Source: Acestrorhynchus altus
Lineage: Eukaryota > Chordata > Actinopteri > Characiformes > Acestrorhynchidae
Reading direction: 5' to 3'
NCBI GenBank assembly: GCA_034509495.1
Contig: CM067507.1
Location: 33,000,805 to 33,064,804, forward strand
Length of the DNA: 64,000 nucleotides
Shown here: positions 23,100 to 37,634 of the stretch, piece after piece
How positions within the stretch are numbered: position 1 is the stretch's first letter
Layout of the letters: each line of letters starts with the position of its first letter
Notes under the pieces: model-generated
Databases searched by the model: none
Seen by the model: the letters and a program-made list of their open reading frames with translations, nothing else
What the model was told of the DNA's origin: nothing
Program-made: the position numbers and the translations under genes

Positions 23100-23335
23100 A
23101 TTTTTAATTAAATTTTATTTATTTTATGATTATTTATTATTTTTTTGGACCACAAACAATAAATAAAAATAACCGCAGTTCCAGCTTTTAAAAAGTTAAT
23201 TGTTGATCAAAACATGGTCACGTCATACAGATAGTTAAATTCTGTTATTTTTTACATCTCAAATGAAGACAAATGTGAGGAGCCTGGGATCTCCTGATCA
23301 AAATAACATCTGGCCTATAAATACTTTTTTAAAGT
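23100..23335 (-). repeat. Family C, copy 3 (fragment)
   Basis: Shares GGATCTCCTGATCAAAATAAC with the end of the 55935-56420 copy and TTTTTTTGGACCAC text with the 63.4 kb copy. More diverged than the others. Confidence 0.4.
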
Positions 23336-23908
23336 AAGAAAATATCCTGCAAAATTAGCCTAGGGTTCTAGAAGTTAAGAAGATGGACAAAAGTAAATCA
23401 CACAGCTGAAAACAGTAGTATGAGTAGTATCAACGATGTCTTTGCTGTGATATGTGTTACAGGCTTGGTTGAAATATATGAGACTGCATGCTCATATTCA
23501 AATACTCACTAACAGGTTTAAAGAGAAAGACACGGTTGCTTTGCTTAATGTCTCTGTCTGTGACTCTTTCCATTCTAATCAGCTAGAAGGGCATTTCCCA
23601 CCGTTCCTCTTCACTGTTCAGTCTTACATCAGCACCCACTCCCTCCTCCATGGTTAGTCACAGTAAGGAAGAAAGACACCACTCAAGACACTTCCGCTGC
23701 TGGGAATCGTTTGGTGAGGTCAGCCTGATTGTTCAGGCCTGTGTCTCATTAAAGATGATGTCAAGTTATATAGTGCGTAAATATTTATCTGCAGTCGATT
23801 TGAGAAAAAAACATAAACAAACAAGCAAACAAAAAAAAAACTATCCATCTATCATGAATTTTCCTGCATGAGTGTTTCAATATTACAGCTGTAGACAGAA
23901 TTATGTCT
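23336..23908. other. Unassigned DNA
   Basis: Nothing is recognised. Confidence 0.5.
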
Positions 23909-24030
23909 TGGCTTGGATGTTTCCCAGGAACGATGCCAGAATTTACACTGTGGCTTGGATGTTTCCATGGCCCATAGTCAGACTGACTCTACATCTGTGC
24001 TGGGATGTTTCCAAGGGCCCTGACTAGACC
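23909..24030. repeat. Short tandem repeat, about 45-base period
   Basis: Three units built on GCTTGGATGTTTCC (near 23911, 23953 and 23998), imperfect, lying just before the LTR. Confidence 0.5.
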
Positions 24031-24074
24031 TGCTCTAGATAATGGCTGGTGTAATTCCTGGTGGTATTCCTGGG

Positions 24075-24602
24075 TGTCACTGCCCTTTGTCAGTCCTGTT
24101 CACCTCTGTCTTCCTGTTGTGTTCTAGCTGTCTCTTCCCATGTGCTGCTAAGCATATTGGATGTTTGTTTTGGTTCTGACTCCTCCCTTGCTCCGCCCAT
24201 TCCCAATCTGTGTCTGATATGTAACCCTGCCCCCTCGTTATCATGTCCCAGGTGTGATCAATGTGATGTTGTATTTAAGACCCTTTGTGTCAGTCCTTTT
24301 GTTACCTGCTCTGTATGTTAGCGTAGCTTGTTTTTGTTTGTTTGTACTTTGTTTCCACACGCTGCATGTAAGTGTAGCTTGCTGTGGTTTGTTTGTTTGT
24401 AGTCTTTAATTCAGTAGATCCTGTTTGTTTATAAGTCTGGTTCCTTTGTTCCTAGGTTTAGTTTAACGTGTTTTGTGACGGTATGAACTCCTTAGTTTTT
24501 GTTTAATATCACAGGTTTGTTTTTCTTTACTTCATTAAATCATAAACTCCTACATTCGCCTCCCCACCCTTACTCGTCTGTTCCGTCTGCCCGAACCTGA
24601 CA
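24075..24602 (+). mobile_element. Solo LTR, copy 1
   Basis: A 528-base unit running from TGTCACTGCC to GAACCTGACA, with the TG...CA ends of an LTR. CTGGG precedes it (24070-24074) and recurs one base after it (24604-24608), a near-perfect 5-base target duplication. Inside are a TATTTAAGACCC TATA-like box near 24270 and TTCATTAAATCATAA near 24532, a plausible polyadenylation region. No internal coding region or partner LTR is present, so it is the product of LTR-LTR recombination. Superfamily unknown. Confidence 0.7.
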
Positions 24603-26360
24603 GCTGGGCTGGTGATGCCTCTACATTTAGGCTTAGAAGCCTCCAATATCTTTGTTTCCTGAAGGTTGAATGTTATATGAATTATTATGAATGATCAATC
24701 TCACCCTTCTGCCTTCATACCTGTTTACCCACTGACCTGCCCACTTACCAACCTACCTACCTGCCTACCTACACATCGGTCTGTTTATGGAAAATACACC
24801 TACCTGGTATTCTTCAATTCTGGCTGCTGCCCAAGAAGTGCCCAAACATAATGGTCAGAGTCTGACAGGAGTGAGTAAGAGTGGATTCAGGGTGTTATTT
24901 CTACTTTGGTTCAACTATAAAAACATGTCATTGAGGCTGAAAGGAGCACTGAAAGTGCCTGCAGCATAAGAGCTATGAATGAGTCTCAGCTGAACGCACT
25001 GGTCTGAAAAAAGAAACAAGCAAAGTCACTCCAAGCTGTTTATGTTATTCATTTCAATCTCTGCATGTCTGAAAGTCTGACGACAGCACAAAGAATAAAT
25101 GACCCATGCTGGATAAAAGCTGCATGTGTGGAGGGCGAGCTAGTACTGACAAGAATAACATATCAAATGTGTGAATCTGGAGAATATTTTTAGACAGCTG
25201 CATGTTTTCTGAGAAGAAAGGTGGAATGCGTGCTCAGTGTGTGTTTTTCCATCTGTTGTTCAACACAATTTATGTCTCTTTGTCACACGTAGGTCCTCAA
25301 AAGTGCTTTTAAATACAGTGTACTGTACTATAGCATTACTATTTCTGGCTCCTATGATCTCCCCACAGCTGGGGAGTATAATTCTCTTTTGCTTCACTGC
25401 TGTAAATACAAATCAAGCTCTCCCTGTACACATACATTTGTTGACAAGCCAGCAGATTCACACTCAGCATCTGAAGTGAAAGAAGTATGTGGGTGACACT
25501 GTGTTATGCAGTTTTTGTCTTGTGCAGCTCCAACAAAGCTCCACCACAGAGCAGAAGCAATATTTCAGCATTGAGTAGGAATGAGAGTAGCCATCCTCCT
25601 TATTACAGTCAGGATCATGCTGGTAGCATCAAAACAGCAGATTTAAAGTCTGGAGCGAGGACAAGGCCAAAGCAGCAAAAATATCAATGTTTAATACATT
25701 TGTAAAAATAAAAAGCATAAGAATTCTGGTGCATAATACGTAATACAGATTATACCTGAGCTATTCACTTTGTAATTAAGTATTTATTATGTGATCTTTT
25801 ATCCTGGGCATGTAAATGTTCCCCTAATTGAAGAATCACCCATTAATAGAGATTATTAGACATCATTAATAGAGACTGGACAGTGCGAAAGCCTGCATAC
25901 ACATCAAGACCTCATCACTCATGCATATTGGATTTGACACACATACAGTATACACGCATAGGCATATTCACACACACACACACACACACTGACCCATCCC
26001 CCCACAGTGAGAAAGCCTTCGCTGTGTCTGTGTCTGCATGTTTCCTGTCAGGTTTTTGTTGTGGATTCTGGCATTTCCAATCGCAGACAGTGGTGCCAGG
26101 CTGTTTAGCATAAAGTCTATGGAGCCTTATTCCAACCCCCCTGTACCCCCCTGCTGCTCCACTCGGACCAGGCCGAGCCCTAATGAAGTCTATGAGATAG
26201 TGTATGCTTGTCATGCCCCGCTGCTCGTCTGATCGGCAGAGTGAGAACACTTACTTTCCCTGCATGCCAATTAAGCACTTCCTTATCCTGCCACCATTTC
26301 CCACCAACTGCAACCCCCAAAATGCCATTCATTCACTATGGAGACATGGCACCATACATA
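24603..26360. other. Unassigned DNA with a short (CA)n run
   Basis: A CA run lies at 25970-25989. Bases 26010-26300 are unique and G+C-richer. No gene is supported. Confidence 0.5.
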
Positions 26361-26830
26361 CACACCAATCAGCCATAACATTAAAACCACTGACGTGAAA
26401 CGAAGTGAAGAACGCTGATTATCTGGTTTCAGTGGCACCTGTCAAGAGGTGGACGGTATCAGGCAGCAAGTGAGAAGACAGTTCTTGAAGTTGATGTGCT
26501 GAAAGCAGAAAATGGACAAGTATAACAATCTGAGACACTTTGACAAGAAACTAAATTGTGATGGCTAGACAACTGGGTCAGAACATCTCCAAAACATGAG
26601 GCAGGTCTTGTAGGGTGTTCCTGCTATGCAGTGGTCAGTACCTGCCAAAAGTGCTTCAAGAAAAGAACCAATGAACAAGTGACAGGGTCCTGGAGACCCA
26701 AGGCTCACTGATGCATATGGGGACTGAAGGCTAGCTTGTCTAGTCCAGCTGATTCCACAGAAGAGTTGTTGTAGCAGAAACTGCAGAAAAAGTCAACGCT
26801 GGGTATGGTTTGTGTCCATATGTTGACGGC
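26361..26830 (+). mobile_element. Tc1-like element, 5' half
   Basis: Starts with the terminus ACCAATCAGCCATAACATTA (26363), then TCTTGAAGTTGATGTGCTG near 26484, GAGACACTTTGACAAG, GACAACTGGGTCAGAACATC near 26569 and CCAAAAGTGCTTCAAG near 26646. It stops about a third of the way into the transposase. Stops in all frames. Same lineage as 7390-7826. Confidence 0.8.
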
Positions 26831-26961
26831 ACCAGAATCGGCAGCTCACCTACGTTAACTGGAAAATTGTCTTGATTTGTCAAACTAAGGTACTGGGTGA
26901 TATTTACAAGTAATACCTGGCATCCTTTAGTTAAATTATAAGCACAATTTTATTCTATTGG

Positions 26962-27308
26962 TGAACAAGACTGGATTTCAAAGTCCAACTTTCCATTTCT
27001 ATGGACGTAAAACAGGGTAAGGATTTATCAAATACAAAACAAACAGCAAGAATTAACCATAATACAAGAAAAACAGACAAGGAAGCTTAGACAAAGTACA
27101 CTTCACAGCAGAGAACATGCACAAACACAGACCAGGAAATACTGAAACAAAGGGGTTCCTTGTACAGAGACACAGACTAGACACACTAGGGGCAGATAAC
27201 CAGAGGGCAGGGCTACAACGGAGGCACAGTTGGGAACACTGATGATAACAAAACAAGGCAGAACCGAGACAGGCAAGGAAACAGGAGGAACTGGACAGAA
27301 GCATGACA
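26962..27308 (-). mobile_element. Solo LTR, copy 2
   Basis: On the minus strand it opens TGTCATGC and ends CTTGTTCA. TTGG flanks both sides (26958-26961 and 27309-27312). Minus-strand text such as GTTATCATCAGTGTTCCCAA and GTAGCCCTGCCC aligns with copy 1 (TAACCCTGCCCCC). Shorter and more diverged. An internal minus-strand frame (27053-27337) is not a gene. Confidence 0.6.
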
Positions 27309-27539
27309 TTGGGCCGTTTGACCACTGAGTTCTTCACCTCTTCATATTAACATCTTCACACAGCAAACATGGTGAATCCATTCTCCTTTTGTTAGATATC
27401 CTGAGGTAGACACCAGTCTAACCCCCATCTAACACCAGTCAAATGCCAGTCTGTGGTCTGTGTTGATTATTCTGAACAGCCTTTTTTCTTCCTCTTGCTT
27501 CGCTTGTAGACCCTTTGCTCACTCACTACGGTCTCAAAC

Positions 27540-27590
27540 TCAGAAAACCTGTTGTAAAAAAATCTGAATTGAATTGAATTGAACTGATAC
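27540..27590 (+). repeat. Retroposon 3' tail with TTGAA repeats
   Basis: TGTTGTAAAAAAATCTGAA leads into tandem TTGAA units, the usual 3' end of an L2-like or SINE retroposon in fish. Confidence 0.45.
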
Positions 27591-27775
27591 AGCAGGGAAA
27601 GCACATGGAAGGTGAATTGGCTTGGCTATGCTCCCTAGGTGTGTGAGTGGGTAAGGGTGTGTGTGGTACCCTGCGATGGAATGGTATCCTGTCCAGGGGA
27701 TATTTCTGCTTTGTGCTCCAGGATTGTGGGTATTCTCGGAAGCAGATAAGAAGATGATGGATAGATGAACTGAAT
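27591..27775 (+). repeat. SINE, 3' part
   Basis: Contains TACCCTGCGATGGAATGG, CCTGTCCAGGGGAT and a tail AGATGATGGATAGATGAA. These match the body and tail of the SINE at 39720 (TGCGATGGACTGGCGCCCTG). The tRNA-like head is missing. Confidence 0.6.
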
Positions 27776-28194
27776 TAAAGCGAATGAACTATGTACACAT
27801 TAACAACGGAACACATTCGGACAGAGGTGACAAGAGCATCGGACAGCTGATACTTTTTGAGTTCACAAATAAATTTTGTTGTAAAATTATGAATGTATAG
27901 ACTTGGTTTTTGATAATTAATGATGAAAGGAAAGTGCTGTACTGCAGCTGCTGCAAAAATAAGCTCCCTCAATATTGACTAAAATCAGTGTAAAATTTGG
28001 AAACTGTGTGGAGGTAACCACGAATGGCAAAACACTGTTGCTCTGTTTTGGAGTGCCAAGCAGCATGTGTCCAGAGACACCTGCTGTGTTTAGGAAAAAT
28101 GTTTGGGAAAAATGGAACAAAACAGGATCTGGAACAGAATTCCCACTTTGGGGGGGAGGTTTGGTTAAATTTCTAAAAGAGCCTACGGGATCAG

Positions 28195-28196
<2 letters not shown>
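27776..28196. other. Unassigned DNA
   Basis: Nothing is recognised. A frame at 27975-28244 runs into the TC repeat and is not called. Confidence 0.5.

Positions 28197-28241
<45 letters not shown>
28197..28241. repeat. (TC)n microsatellite
   Basis: About 45 bases of pure TC. Confidence 0.97.
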
Positions 28242-28242
<1 letters not shown>

Positions 28243-28969
28243 GACTGAAACAGTGCAGGATAAAGGGCACTTTCATCTGCATTAATATGCCGCTCATGCA
28301 TGGAGAGAATATTATTCCCTTTTATTTGTGTCAAAGCGGTGGGTGGAACCTGAATGCCTCACAGCAGCAGAGACACTTTGGCAGTCCCTGCATATCTTTA
28401 CACTCACACACACACACAGCCTTCACACGGACCAGAGAGACAGATTTCACACATCCATCCTTCAGAGGAGGCCTGAGTTTGCTGTTTTTTAAGCTTGGTC
28501 CCCTCATTTATAACACCCCCTTTCTCAACATCGGCAGTGCGTTTCAGCAAGGATAAAGCACTCGTGCGACTCAGACACAAATCAAAAGTATCACGGAGAA
28601 AATGCTCGTTCATCATTAATAATGGACAACTCGGTGCTGGTTGGCCACACGCAGCCAAAAAAAAAAAAAAAAAAAAGCAGTTTAATGGAATCAATATTTC
28701 ATGCCAAACATCTGTCTGTATATTTTCTGCCAATGTGTAGTGATGTCATTACAAATGACTGTCAGAAAGGAGGGGTAAACACACACAAGCTGGGCTAAGA
28801 AGACGTTTGTGGAGAGTTGGAGAAAGGAGGAGAGGGAGAGCATGAAACAGATTGACGAATAATCTGTCTGCCTTGGAGAACAAATGAAATATTCATAGAA
28901 ATGCACTGTATTACCACTGTCAAACATCTCAGCAAGAAAAGCACAACAAGATAACTTAGATATGCTCAC

Positions 28970-28973
<4 letters not shown>
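28242..28973. other. Unassigned DNA with a poly-A run
   Basis: A pure A run of about 20 bases at 28657-28676. No retroposon body was recognised upstream of it. Bases 28500-28655 are unique and CpG-containing. Confidence 0.45.

Positions 28974-29016
<43 letters not shown>
28974..29016. repeat. (AG)n microsatellite
   Basis: About 43 bases of pure AG. Confidence 0.97.
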
Positions 29017-29017
<1 letters not shown>

Positions 29018-29068
29018 ACAGAATAAAAGACACATCTATGTATTAATTTATCTATAGGGAGAACAAGA

Positions 29069-29069
<1 letters not shown>

Positions 29070-29163
<94 letters not shown>
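29070..29163. repeat. (TATC)n microsatellite
   Basis: About 94 bases, an uninterrupted tetranucleotide run of 23 units. A degenerate TC/AG-rich stretch follows to about 29305. Confidence 0.98.
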
Positions 29164-29305
29164 AAGAAAGAGGTGGATAGAAAGGGAAAATAAAAAATAG
29201 TATCTCTCTCTCTCTCCAAAAAAGTATCTCTCTCAGACAGTCTTTCAGACAGAAAGATAGAGAGAGGGCGAGAGAGACAGGGAAATTGTTCAGAGAGAGA
29301 AGGAG

Positions 29306-30695
29306 GATTTGTGCCAAACATTTGCCCACGGCCTCTTCTGGAGCCTGGTTCCATCCCACTTGGCAAAAGCGATGGCTTGGACAGCTCCCACATTCTTCTC
29401 TGGCTTATCCCAGGGCTCTCGCAATTAAGGCCCTTAATAAACAGCCTCACAAAAAAAGCAGTGCTCAAAAAGCAGAATGCAGGAACAGTACAGCCACTCA
29501 TGTCCAAATTATTTTCAGGGAGTTCTGTGCCGTAAGGCTTAGCAGAGAAATGTCTAATAGGCCATCAGATAGAAGCAGTTTGCCATTGTAGATCTTCAGG
29601 CCAGACACAGTCTCCGTTTTGGCCCTGTTTGGACACTGTTCAGTGTCGTAATTGGATATTTAAGAGGAGCTGGAGATGGGACTAGAGCAAATGTTCCCTT
29701 GTGGAATTTAAAAGTGCCTGGATTCAGAGATGCGGTCTTTGAAAAAAGAAAAAAAGAGAGAAAATCTGCCAAAGTTCATGCAAATCCAGAGCCTCGTGTC
29801 TCACCCACACTAAAATGGATACATTAGAAAACACTGTTTATGTGTCAGAAAGGTTTCCAAACGTTTTAGATCCTCGCTGGAACAATGAGAAGATAAGAAA
29901 CTGGATAATGGACCTGTTTAGCATGCATTCTGTATCCCAGTAGTTTTGAGATATTCCCTTTTTACACTAAAATATCCCTCCAGTGTGAGCAGATGAGACC
30001 CGGTGTACTTTCCCACGCAAAAAGCACACCAACACATACATCATTTCCATTTTCCATTCTCTTTCCAATGAATTCTTATCCAAATTGTCCTGCTCCAGGA
30101 GCTTGTGAACAGTTTATGTTGGTTCTACAATGCAGTGGAACAATGGATGATTGTCATATTACAATGATGGCTCTAATAAGGCAATTATTTAAACTACAAG
30201 GGAACAAACTCTGCAAAACGGCTGTCATTTAATGGTAAATAAGCTTGAGCACCAGCACGTGTGATACAATCCATCACAGAGAAACATTCATATTTTTGTA
30301 CTGGATTTGGATATGATCCGTCTCTAACCACCTCCAAATGTGGATTGAGGAATCCAATTGGAGTCCAATGTAATCACAATGTCTTGAGGCTGTTCACACC
30401 TGGCTTTTCATGCAGACAAGTTCAATCTAAATGTTATTCGATCACACGTCCGACGCAACAGGTTCAAGCAAGCAAGGTGCCAACATATACAAAATAACGT
30501 GTTTTTTTTTTATGTTTTGTTTAATGTGGATGAAAGGCAAAAAATTAACTGCCACTCAAAAACCTTTTATCTCCATTTGTGTTGTTTTCCACCAATTGAC
30601 TTAAATCTACATGTTAATTGGACAATTTTGTTGCAACTTTAAGATAAATGGACCAATAGAAATGCTCCAAAATTACATCCATTAAAAGTTGACAG
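29306..30695. other. Unassigned DNA
   Basis: Open frames at 29286-29591 and 29993-30497 have no recognised domains. No named repeat. Confidence 0.5.
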
Positions 30696-30696
30696 T

Positions 30697-30731
<35 letters not shown>

Positions 30732-30736
30732 TTTTT
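30696..30736. repeat. (TTTA)n microsatellite
   Basis: About 40 bases of TTTA units. Confidence 0.95.
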
Positions 30737-30780
30737 CCTCAAGAGCAAAGTGTCCAGTTTATTAATATGAAAAAAAAAAC

Positions 30781-31130
30781 CCAGCTGGCCACAGTGGTTG
30801 AAGGGCATCAACAGAATTACCAAGCTGGTTCACCTAGCATGGCCACCAACACCAAGGTGTTTGAACAGCATGCTCAAGGATGATCAGCATGAACAGCAAA
30901 GCCAAGCTGGTCAATCAGCATGGTGAAAATGTGTGACCAACATGACCAGCATGACCAAGCTGGATGACCATTATGACTATTATGAAATTCAATATACATT
31001 GTGCCGGCCAGGAGCTGGTTAACCAGCTGACTTACCTTCATATTGGATGTTTTCATCTGGATTACCAGCTTTTCAACCACCTTGACCATCAAGCACCAGT
31101 TAGTCTTGAGCTGGATTCTTCTGCAGGGTT
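30781..31130 (+). repeat. CCAGC-rich dispersed repeat, copy 1
   Basis: A 5' part of degenerate ACCAGCATGACCAAGCTGG units passes into a non-repetitive 3' tail: GGAGCTGGTTAACCAGCTGA, GGATGTTTTCATCTGGAT, CAGCTTTTCAACCACCTTGA, GAGCTGGATTCTTC. The same order occurs at 35588, 41389 and 46656. Class unknown. Confidence 0.7.
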
Positions 31131-33711
<2,581 letters not shown>

Positions 33712-33719
33712 TTGAAGAC

Positions 33720-34060
33720 TAGTGTTTTTGAGCTGAAAATGAAATACTTCTGTTGAATTATTTGTATGATTAGATTGGCAAGGATATTTCAAGAAAACTT
33801 ACCATTTGTGCAAATAAAATAAAAGCAACCTGAATGTCCTTCATACTTTTTGTTATTTATCAGTAACACACCTTCTACTGACTTTTATTCTGAAATTTGC
33901 AGACCATTCCTTTACATTTCCTCTACAATACAAACCCTGTCTCTGATCAGTCAGAGTCTGTATGCAGGTTGAGCATGTACACATGGGCAGAGCAGTAAAC
34001 ATGCACTGGAAGCATTTAAACTGGGATTTAATTAATTAATTTATTTTTTCTCAGGTCTGT
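33720..34060 (+). repeat. Family C, copy 4
   Basis: Gives the fullest plus-strand order: GAGCTGAAAATGAAATAC, GATTAGATTGGCAAGGATAT, TATTCTGAAATTTGC, GATCAGTCAGAGTCTGTATG, CAGGTTGAGCATGTACAC, then GCAGAGCAGTAAACATGCAC. Confidence 0.7.
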
Positions 34061-35053
34061 ATGTTTCTCTTACCCAGAGATACGAAACATAGAATACTGG
34101 CCCGCAAAGTGAGGATCATGGGTTGTAAGAGGAAAACAATACTGTTCAAACACCCAAATCAAAACTTCAATAGTTATTAAATATTCAAAGTGGAGGAATA
34201 TTTAATGTCCTCCCGTCACATGTCTTGATTGTTTGACACAGAATTCTTCTTCCCGCCTCATGTCCTGATAAAAGTCCATTAGGCATGTTTGTGTGTCCAC
34301 ATGCCTGAGCGTGTCACTAGATAATTAATATTTTTGAAAGGTCTGCTTAGCAGAAGTCACAGTGTGAGCCATGACGTCCAATTGCTTTCCATTTGCGGCA
34401 CCGGCCGTGAAATCCTCACCCAAGTCTTCCGAGAGGCACTTGACTTCCAGGAATGTGTTGTCTGTGACATGCTGTTTACATGATTAGATAGGGTCAAGGC
34501 TACTTCAAACTGCAGCAGCTTCTGGGCAGCAGCCTGCTTATGACCAATCCTTTCCATTAGCTGGGGCACCTAACAACATCCATTGTCAGGGTAGCGGCGG
34601 GGAGCACGTATGTGCGATAGAGCAATGGCTCCGCAACGTAGTCAAGCATGCTTTCATGCTTGGGGTGTTGTAATCCCATTAGCTGCGTGCTGGGACTCCC
34701 ATGTGACAGCTACATAAAAAGCCTGCGCTTGGAGTGAACTTATGTCTAGATTGGTCCTGCAGTCAAAACATCTCAGCTTCATTGACAACCAGAGAGTGTA
34801 GAAGCGTGAGTGTGTGTTTGTATGTGCTGCAATTAATGAGGGCACGTCTTTTGTTTATTAATGACAGTCCTTGTAGCGATTAACTGCATCTACCAACTTG
34901 CCTTGAGAATAAGGAACAGGCAAAACAAACCGCAAGTACATGTTATTTGTGCTTTTGTGCTTTTTTCCTTTGGAAGACTTTATCTTGGAGGCTTTCGCTG
35001 TGAAATATTTGCCACAAAGGATTAAGTTTGCCGTCGTTTGTTTACTCCTGTAG
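34061..35053. other. Unassigned DNA
   Basis: No supported gene. A minus-strand open frame at 34357-34569 has splice-like ends and is treated as a finding only. Confidence 0.5.
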
Positions 35054-35186
35054 GGTGGAGACACATCATTATATACAATTAGTAGAGGCAATGAATTCCA
35101 AAATAGAAGTGAAGGACCAGAACTGCTTTTCAAGAACCGTGAGCTTGAATGGCATAACGAAGCCGCAGCCCGAGCCGGGAAGACAG
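35054..35186 (+). other. Possible 133-base exon (unrecognised)
   Basis: Acceptor CTCCTGTAG at 35045-35053 follows a T-rich stretch, and a donor GACAG/GTCAAT follows at 35187. Between them one frame is open throughout. From the ATG at 35091 it reads 32 codons beginning MNSKIEVKDQNCFSRTVS and ending KPQPEPGRQ. The end is CpG-rich (AAGCCGCAGCCCGAGCC). No family is recognised and no flanking exon was found. Confidence 0.2.
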
Positions 35187-35587
35187 GTCAATTTCTCCTT
35201 TTTGGACATGCTCTGAATGTTTTAACATAATGAAAAATTAAAGAAGATGCTCCGTTTTGTATGAACACAACCGCCTCTGTGTTGATTAAAATGGAACCTA
35301 CATTCCTAAATTTCCCCAGTTGTTTCCATTGGGAATGCACTGAAGCTCTTACTGGGTGTGAGTGTCAAACTGTGTATTCTCAGAGCTGTGCCTGCTTTCT
35401 TTTGGTCTAAATATGCAGTGAATCTACCTTCTTTTTAATGGAGTGTTTTAGTTATTTCTGCCCTTCACAAACAACATATCTGAAGATAAAAGAAAGCTGC
35501 TTTTCTTTGGCGGCAAAGTTGAGCTGCCTCATGTTGCCTAGTGAAGTTTCTGTATATTCCACAATGCTTTCCTGCTGAACTAAACAG
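35187..35587. other. Unassigned DNA
   Basis: Nothing is recognised. Confidence 0.5.
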
Positions 35588-36105
35588 CCTGGCCAGCCCA
35601 GCTGGTCAAACCTGTTAAGCTGGTTGACCAGCGTATTTCTTGACCTGCATAAAATTTGCCTTCATTTGTGTTTATAGCTGGTCTATGAGCATGGTCAAGC
35701 TGACCAAGCCAAACTACGTTCGTTGGGCCATTGCCTGGGCTGGGCTTTCAGGGCTATTTCCCAACTAATTTTTTAACAAGCACCAAACCTTGAAGCGAAT
35801 AAAGGGACACCACCCAGATTCCTACCTCTAGACAAATCAATGCCCTTTGGAATCCTGGGTCTCTGCCCAGTCAACCAGCATAAGCAAGTTGGCTGACCAG
35901 CCAGACCAGCATCACCAAGCTGATCAAACATTAAGGCCAGTGTGACCAAAATCAAATACAATCTACACTATGCTGGTCAAGAGCTGGTTAATCATCTAGA
36001 TTAACCTCATAGTGCATGTTTTCATCTGAATGACCAGTTTTCAGCCTTCTTGACCATTAAAGACTAGCCTAGACCAATCATGATTTTTTAGGCTGTTTTG
36101 GCAAC
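35588..36105 (+). repeat. CCAGC-rich dispersed repeat, copy 2
   Basis: Same order as copy 1 (CAAGAGCTGGTTAATCATCT, GTGCATGTTTTCATCTGAAT, GACCATTAAAGACTAGCC). About 165 bases of unrelated sequence (35705-35870) split its repeated 5' part. Confidence 0.7.
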
Positions 36106-36371
36106 TGTGTTGTACAAATCTCCACATCAAGGTAGCATCTTGACCTGCCTCACAGTATAACCGGCAAACTGATTGACTCTTGTTGTTAAAGGGTTAATCT
36201 TTATCTGTAAATAGACACCAGAATGAGGTCCATGAGAACTCACATTCATAATTCAACCAGTGTCCATTCTCCTTGACATTCTATTTGACCATGACCACTG
36301 AACCAGAATCAGGGTCATGTACTCCCCTAGACTTAGTGATGTAGCAAATACTCACTATTCTTGTGTGACCA
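36106..36371. other. Unassigned DNA
   Basis: Nothing is recognised. Confidence 0.5.
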
Positions 36372-36448
36372 GAGGGGTCAGACCTGTTTTGGGGCAGAAT
36401 GGGGGCCTACACAATATTAGGCAGGTGGTTTCAATGCTGATCAGTGTA
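36372..36448 (+). mobile_element. Tc1-like element, 3' end only
   Basis: GGGTCAGACCTGTTTTGGGG, GCCTACACAATATTAGGCAG and the terminus GCTGATCAGTGTA match the last 75 bases of the lineage seen at 7390 and 26361. Confidence 0.75.
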
Positions 36449-36451
36449 TAG

Positions 36452-36562
36452 TGCTGGTAACCATTCTGAGATGTTCTTCAGCTTAGTGTGAATTTCCACG
36501 AACGTTCCCTTTATGAATTGAAAACACTGGTCACCATTTCGAGATGTTCCTCACTTTTCTGA
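36452..36562. repeat. Local tandem duplication, about 75-base period
   Basis: CTGGTAACCATTCTGAGATG at about 36455 recurs as CTGGTCACCATTTCGAGATG at about 36529, with similar text after each. Confidence 0.5.
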
Positions 36563-37108
36563 AGAAAGTGGAATTTTGTGATGCTTCACTGGGTATCAGT
36601 GTCCATCGGCTTTTCTTTTTAACAGCATTTTCTTGTGTTTTGTAAATACAGCAATTGCACACAACCCCTTTGAGATTTCTGCTCTCCTTAATTGTTATGA
36701 CATTCACATAGTCAGAGTTGAGGCTCTGCAGAAATCCAAGGCTGGTGAAGTGAAGTGAAGGAAAAACGTGGCCTTCATTTATTCGCTCTTGCTCCATTTA
36801 TTCCCTCATGTTCAGTTCAGGTGAAAAATTACTCAGCAACGCACCCAGGCCTGACGCACGCCGCTGCTTCCATGGCTGAGTAGATCTAACTATTTTACAC
36901 TTCACACTCCTACCTGAGGAACTGAAGCATGCATGAGCCACATCCGAAATAGAAACAAACACGGGGGGGAAAATATTACAGATTGGAGAAATTGATCTGT
37001 GCTATGGTAACCCGGGACGTCTGCCAGTTTATTTCCAAGGCTATTATGGTCTGCATTTGTGTCTCTCTGAGAAAATGATAGGAAGATTGGATCTTTAGTC
37101 TGCCTTCT

Positions 37109-37111
<3 letters not shown>
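36563..37111. other. Unassigned DNA
   Basis: Nothing is recognised. Confidence 0.5.

Positions 37112-37158
<47 letters not shown>
37112..37158. repeat. (CT)n microsatellite
   Basis: About 47 bases of pure CT. Confidence 0.97.
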
Positions 37159-37161
<3 letters not shown>

Positions 37162-37186
37162 GCTGCACACACACAGGGTAATATAT

Positions 37187-37192
<6 letters not shown>

Positions 37193-37242
<50 letters not shown>
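37193..37242. repeat. (AT)n microsatellite
   Basis: About 50 bases of AT. Confidence 0.97.
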
Positions 37243-37244
<2 letters not shown>

Positions 37245-37362
37245 CTGGACAATTGATTTTGATTTTAACTATATTGATTGCCTGAGGGAGGTGACTTCTC
37301 ATATTTATGTATTAACATAAATACAGTGAAAGGTAGTTATAAATTCAGTCGTTTTGAACAAA

Positions 37363-37363
<1 letters not shown>

Positions 37364-37395
<32 letters not shown>

Positions 37396-37396
37396 A
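37364..37396. repeat. (AAC)n microsatellite
   Basis: About 11 AAC units. Confidence 0.95.
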
Positions 37397-37611
37397 AACC
37401 CTACATTTCTTTACGATTTATTCCGTCACTGAGATTGATGGCAAGTTTGTAAAACTGAACTCGTGCTGAACTGATTCTGAATTTTCCTAACATGAAAACA
37501 AAGAATATTGAGGCCTGTCAAGAATGTAACACATAATAAAATACAATGTTTATCCTGTTTTTTTTTCTCTAGATAATCTACAAAGTCATTTCTGTCACAC
37601 AACACACTGAT

Positions 37612-37634
37612 ACACACACACACACACGCGCGCG
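37612..37634. repeat. (CA)n(CG)n short repeat
   Basis: A CA run passing into CGCGCG. Confidence 0.9.

Noticed and set aside
24075..24602. Possible left LTR of an intact retroelement
   Set aside because: No second LTR, primer-binding site or polyprotein follows before the next recognised features, and flanking CTGGG copies sit on both sides.
28657..28676. Poly-A run as the tail of a processed pseudogene
   Set aside because: No recognisable coding or retroposon sequence precedes it and no flanking target duplication was found.
29070..29163. Regular short repeats that might suggest a CRISPR-like array
   Set aside because: Uninterrupted TATC units with no spacers; a microsatellite in a vertebrate context.
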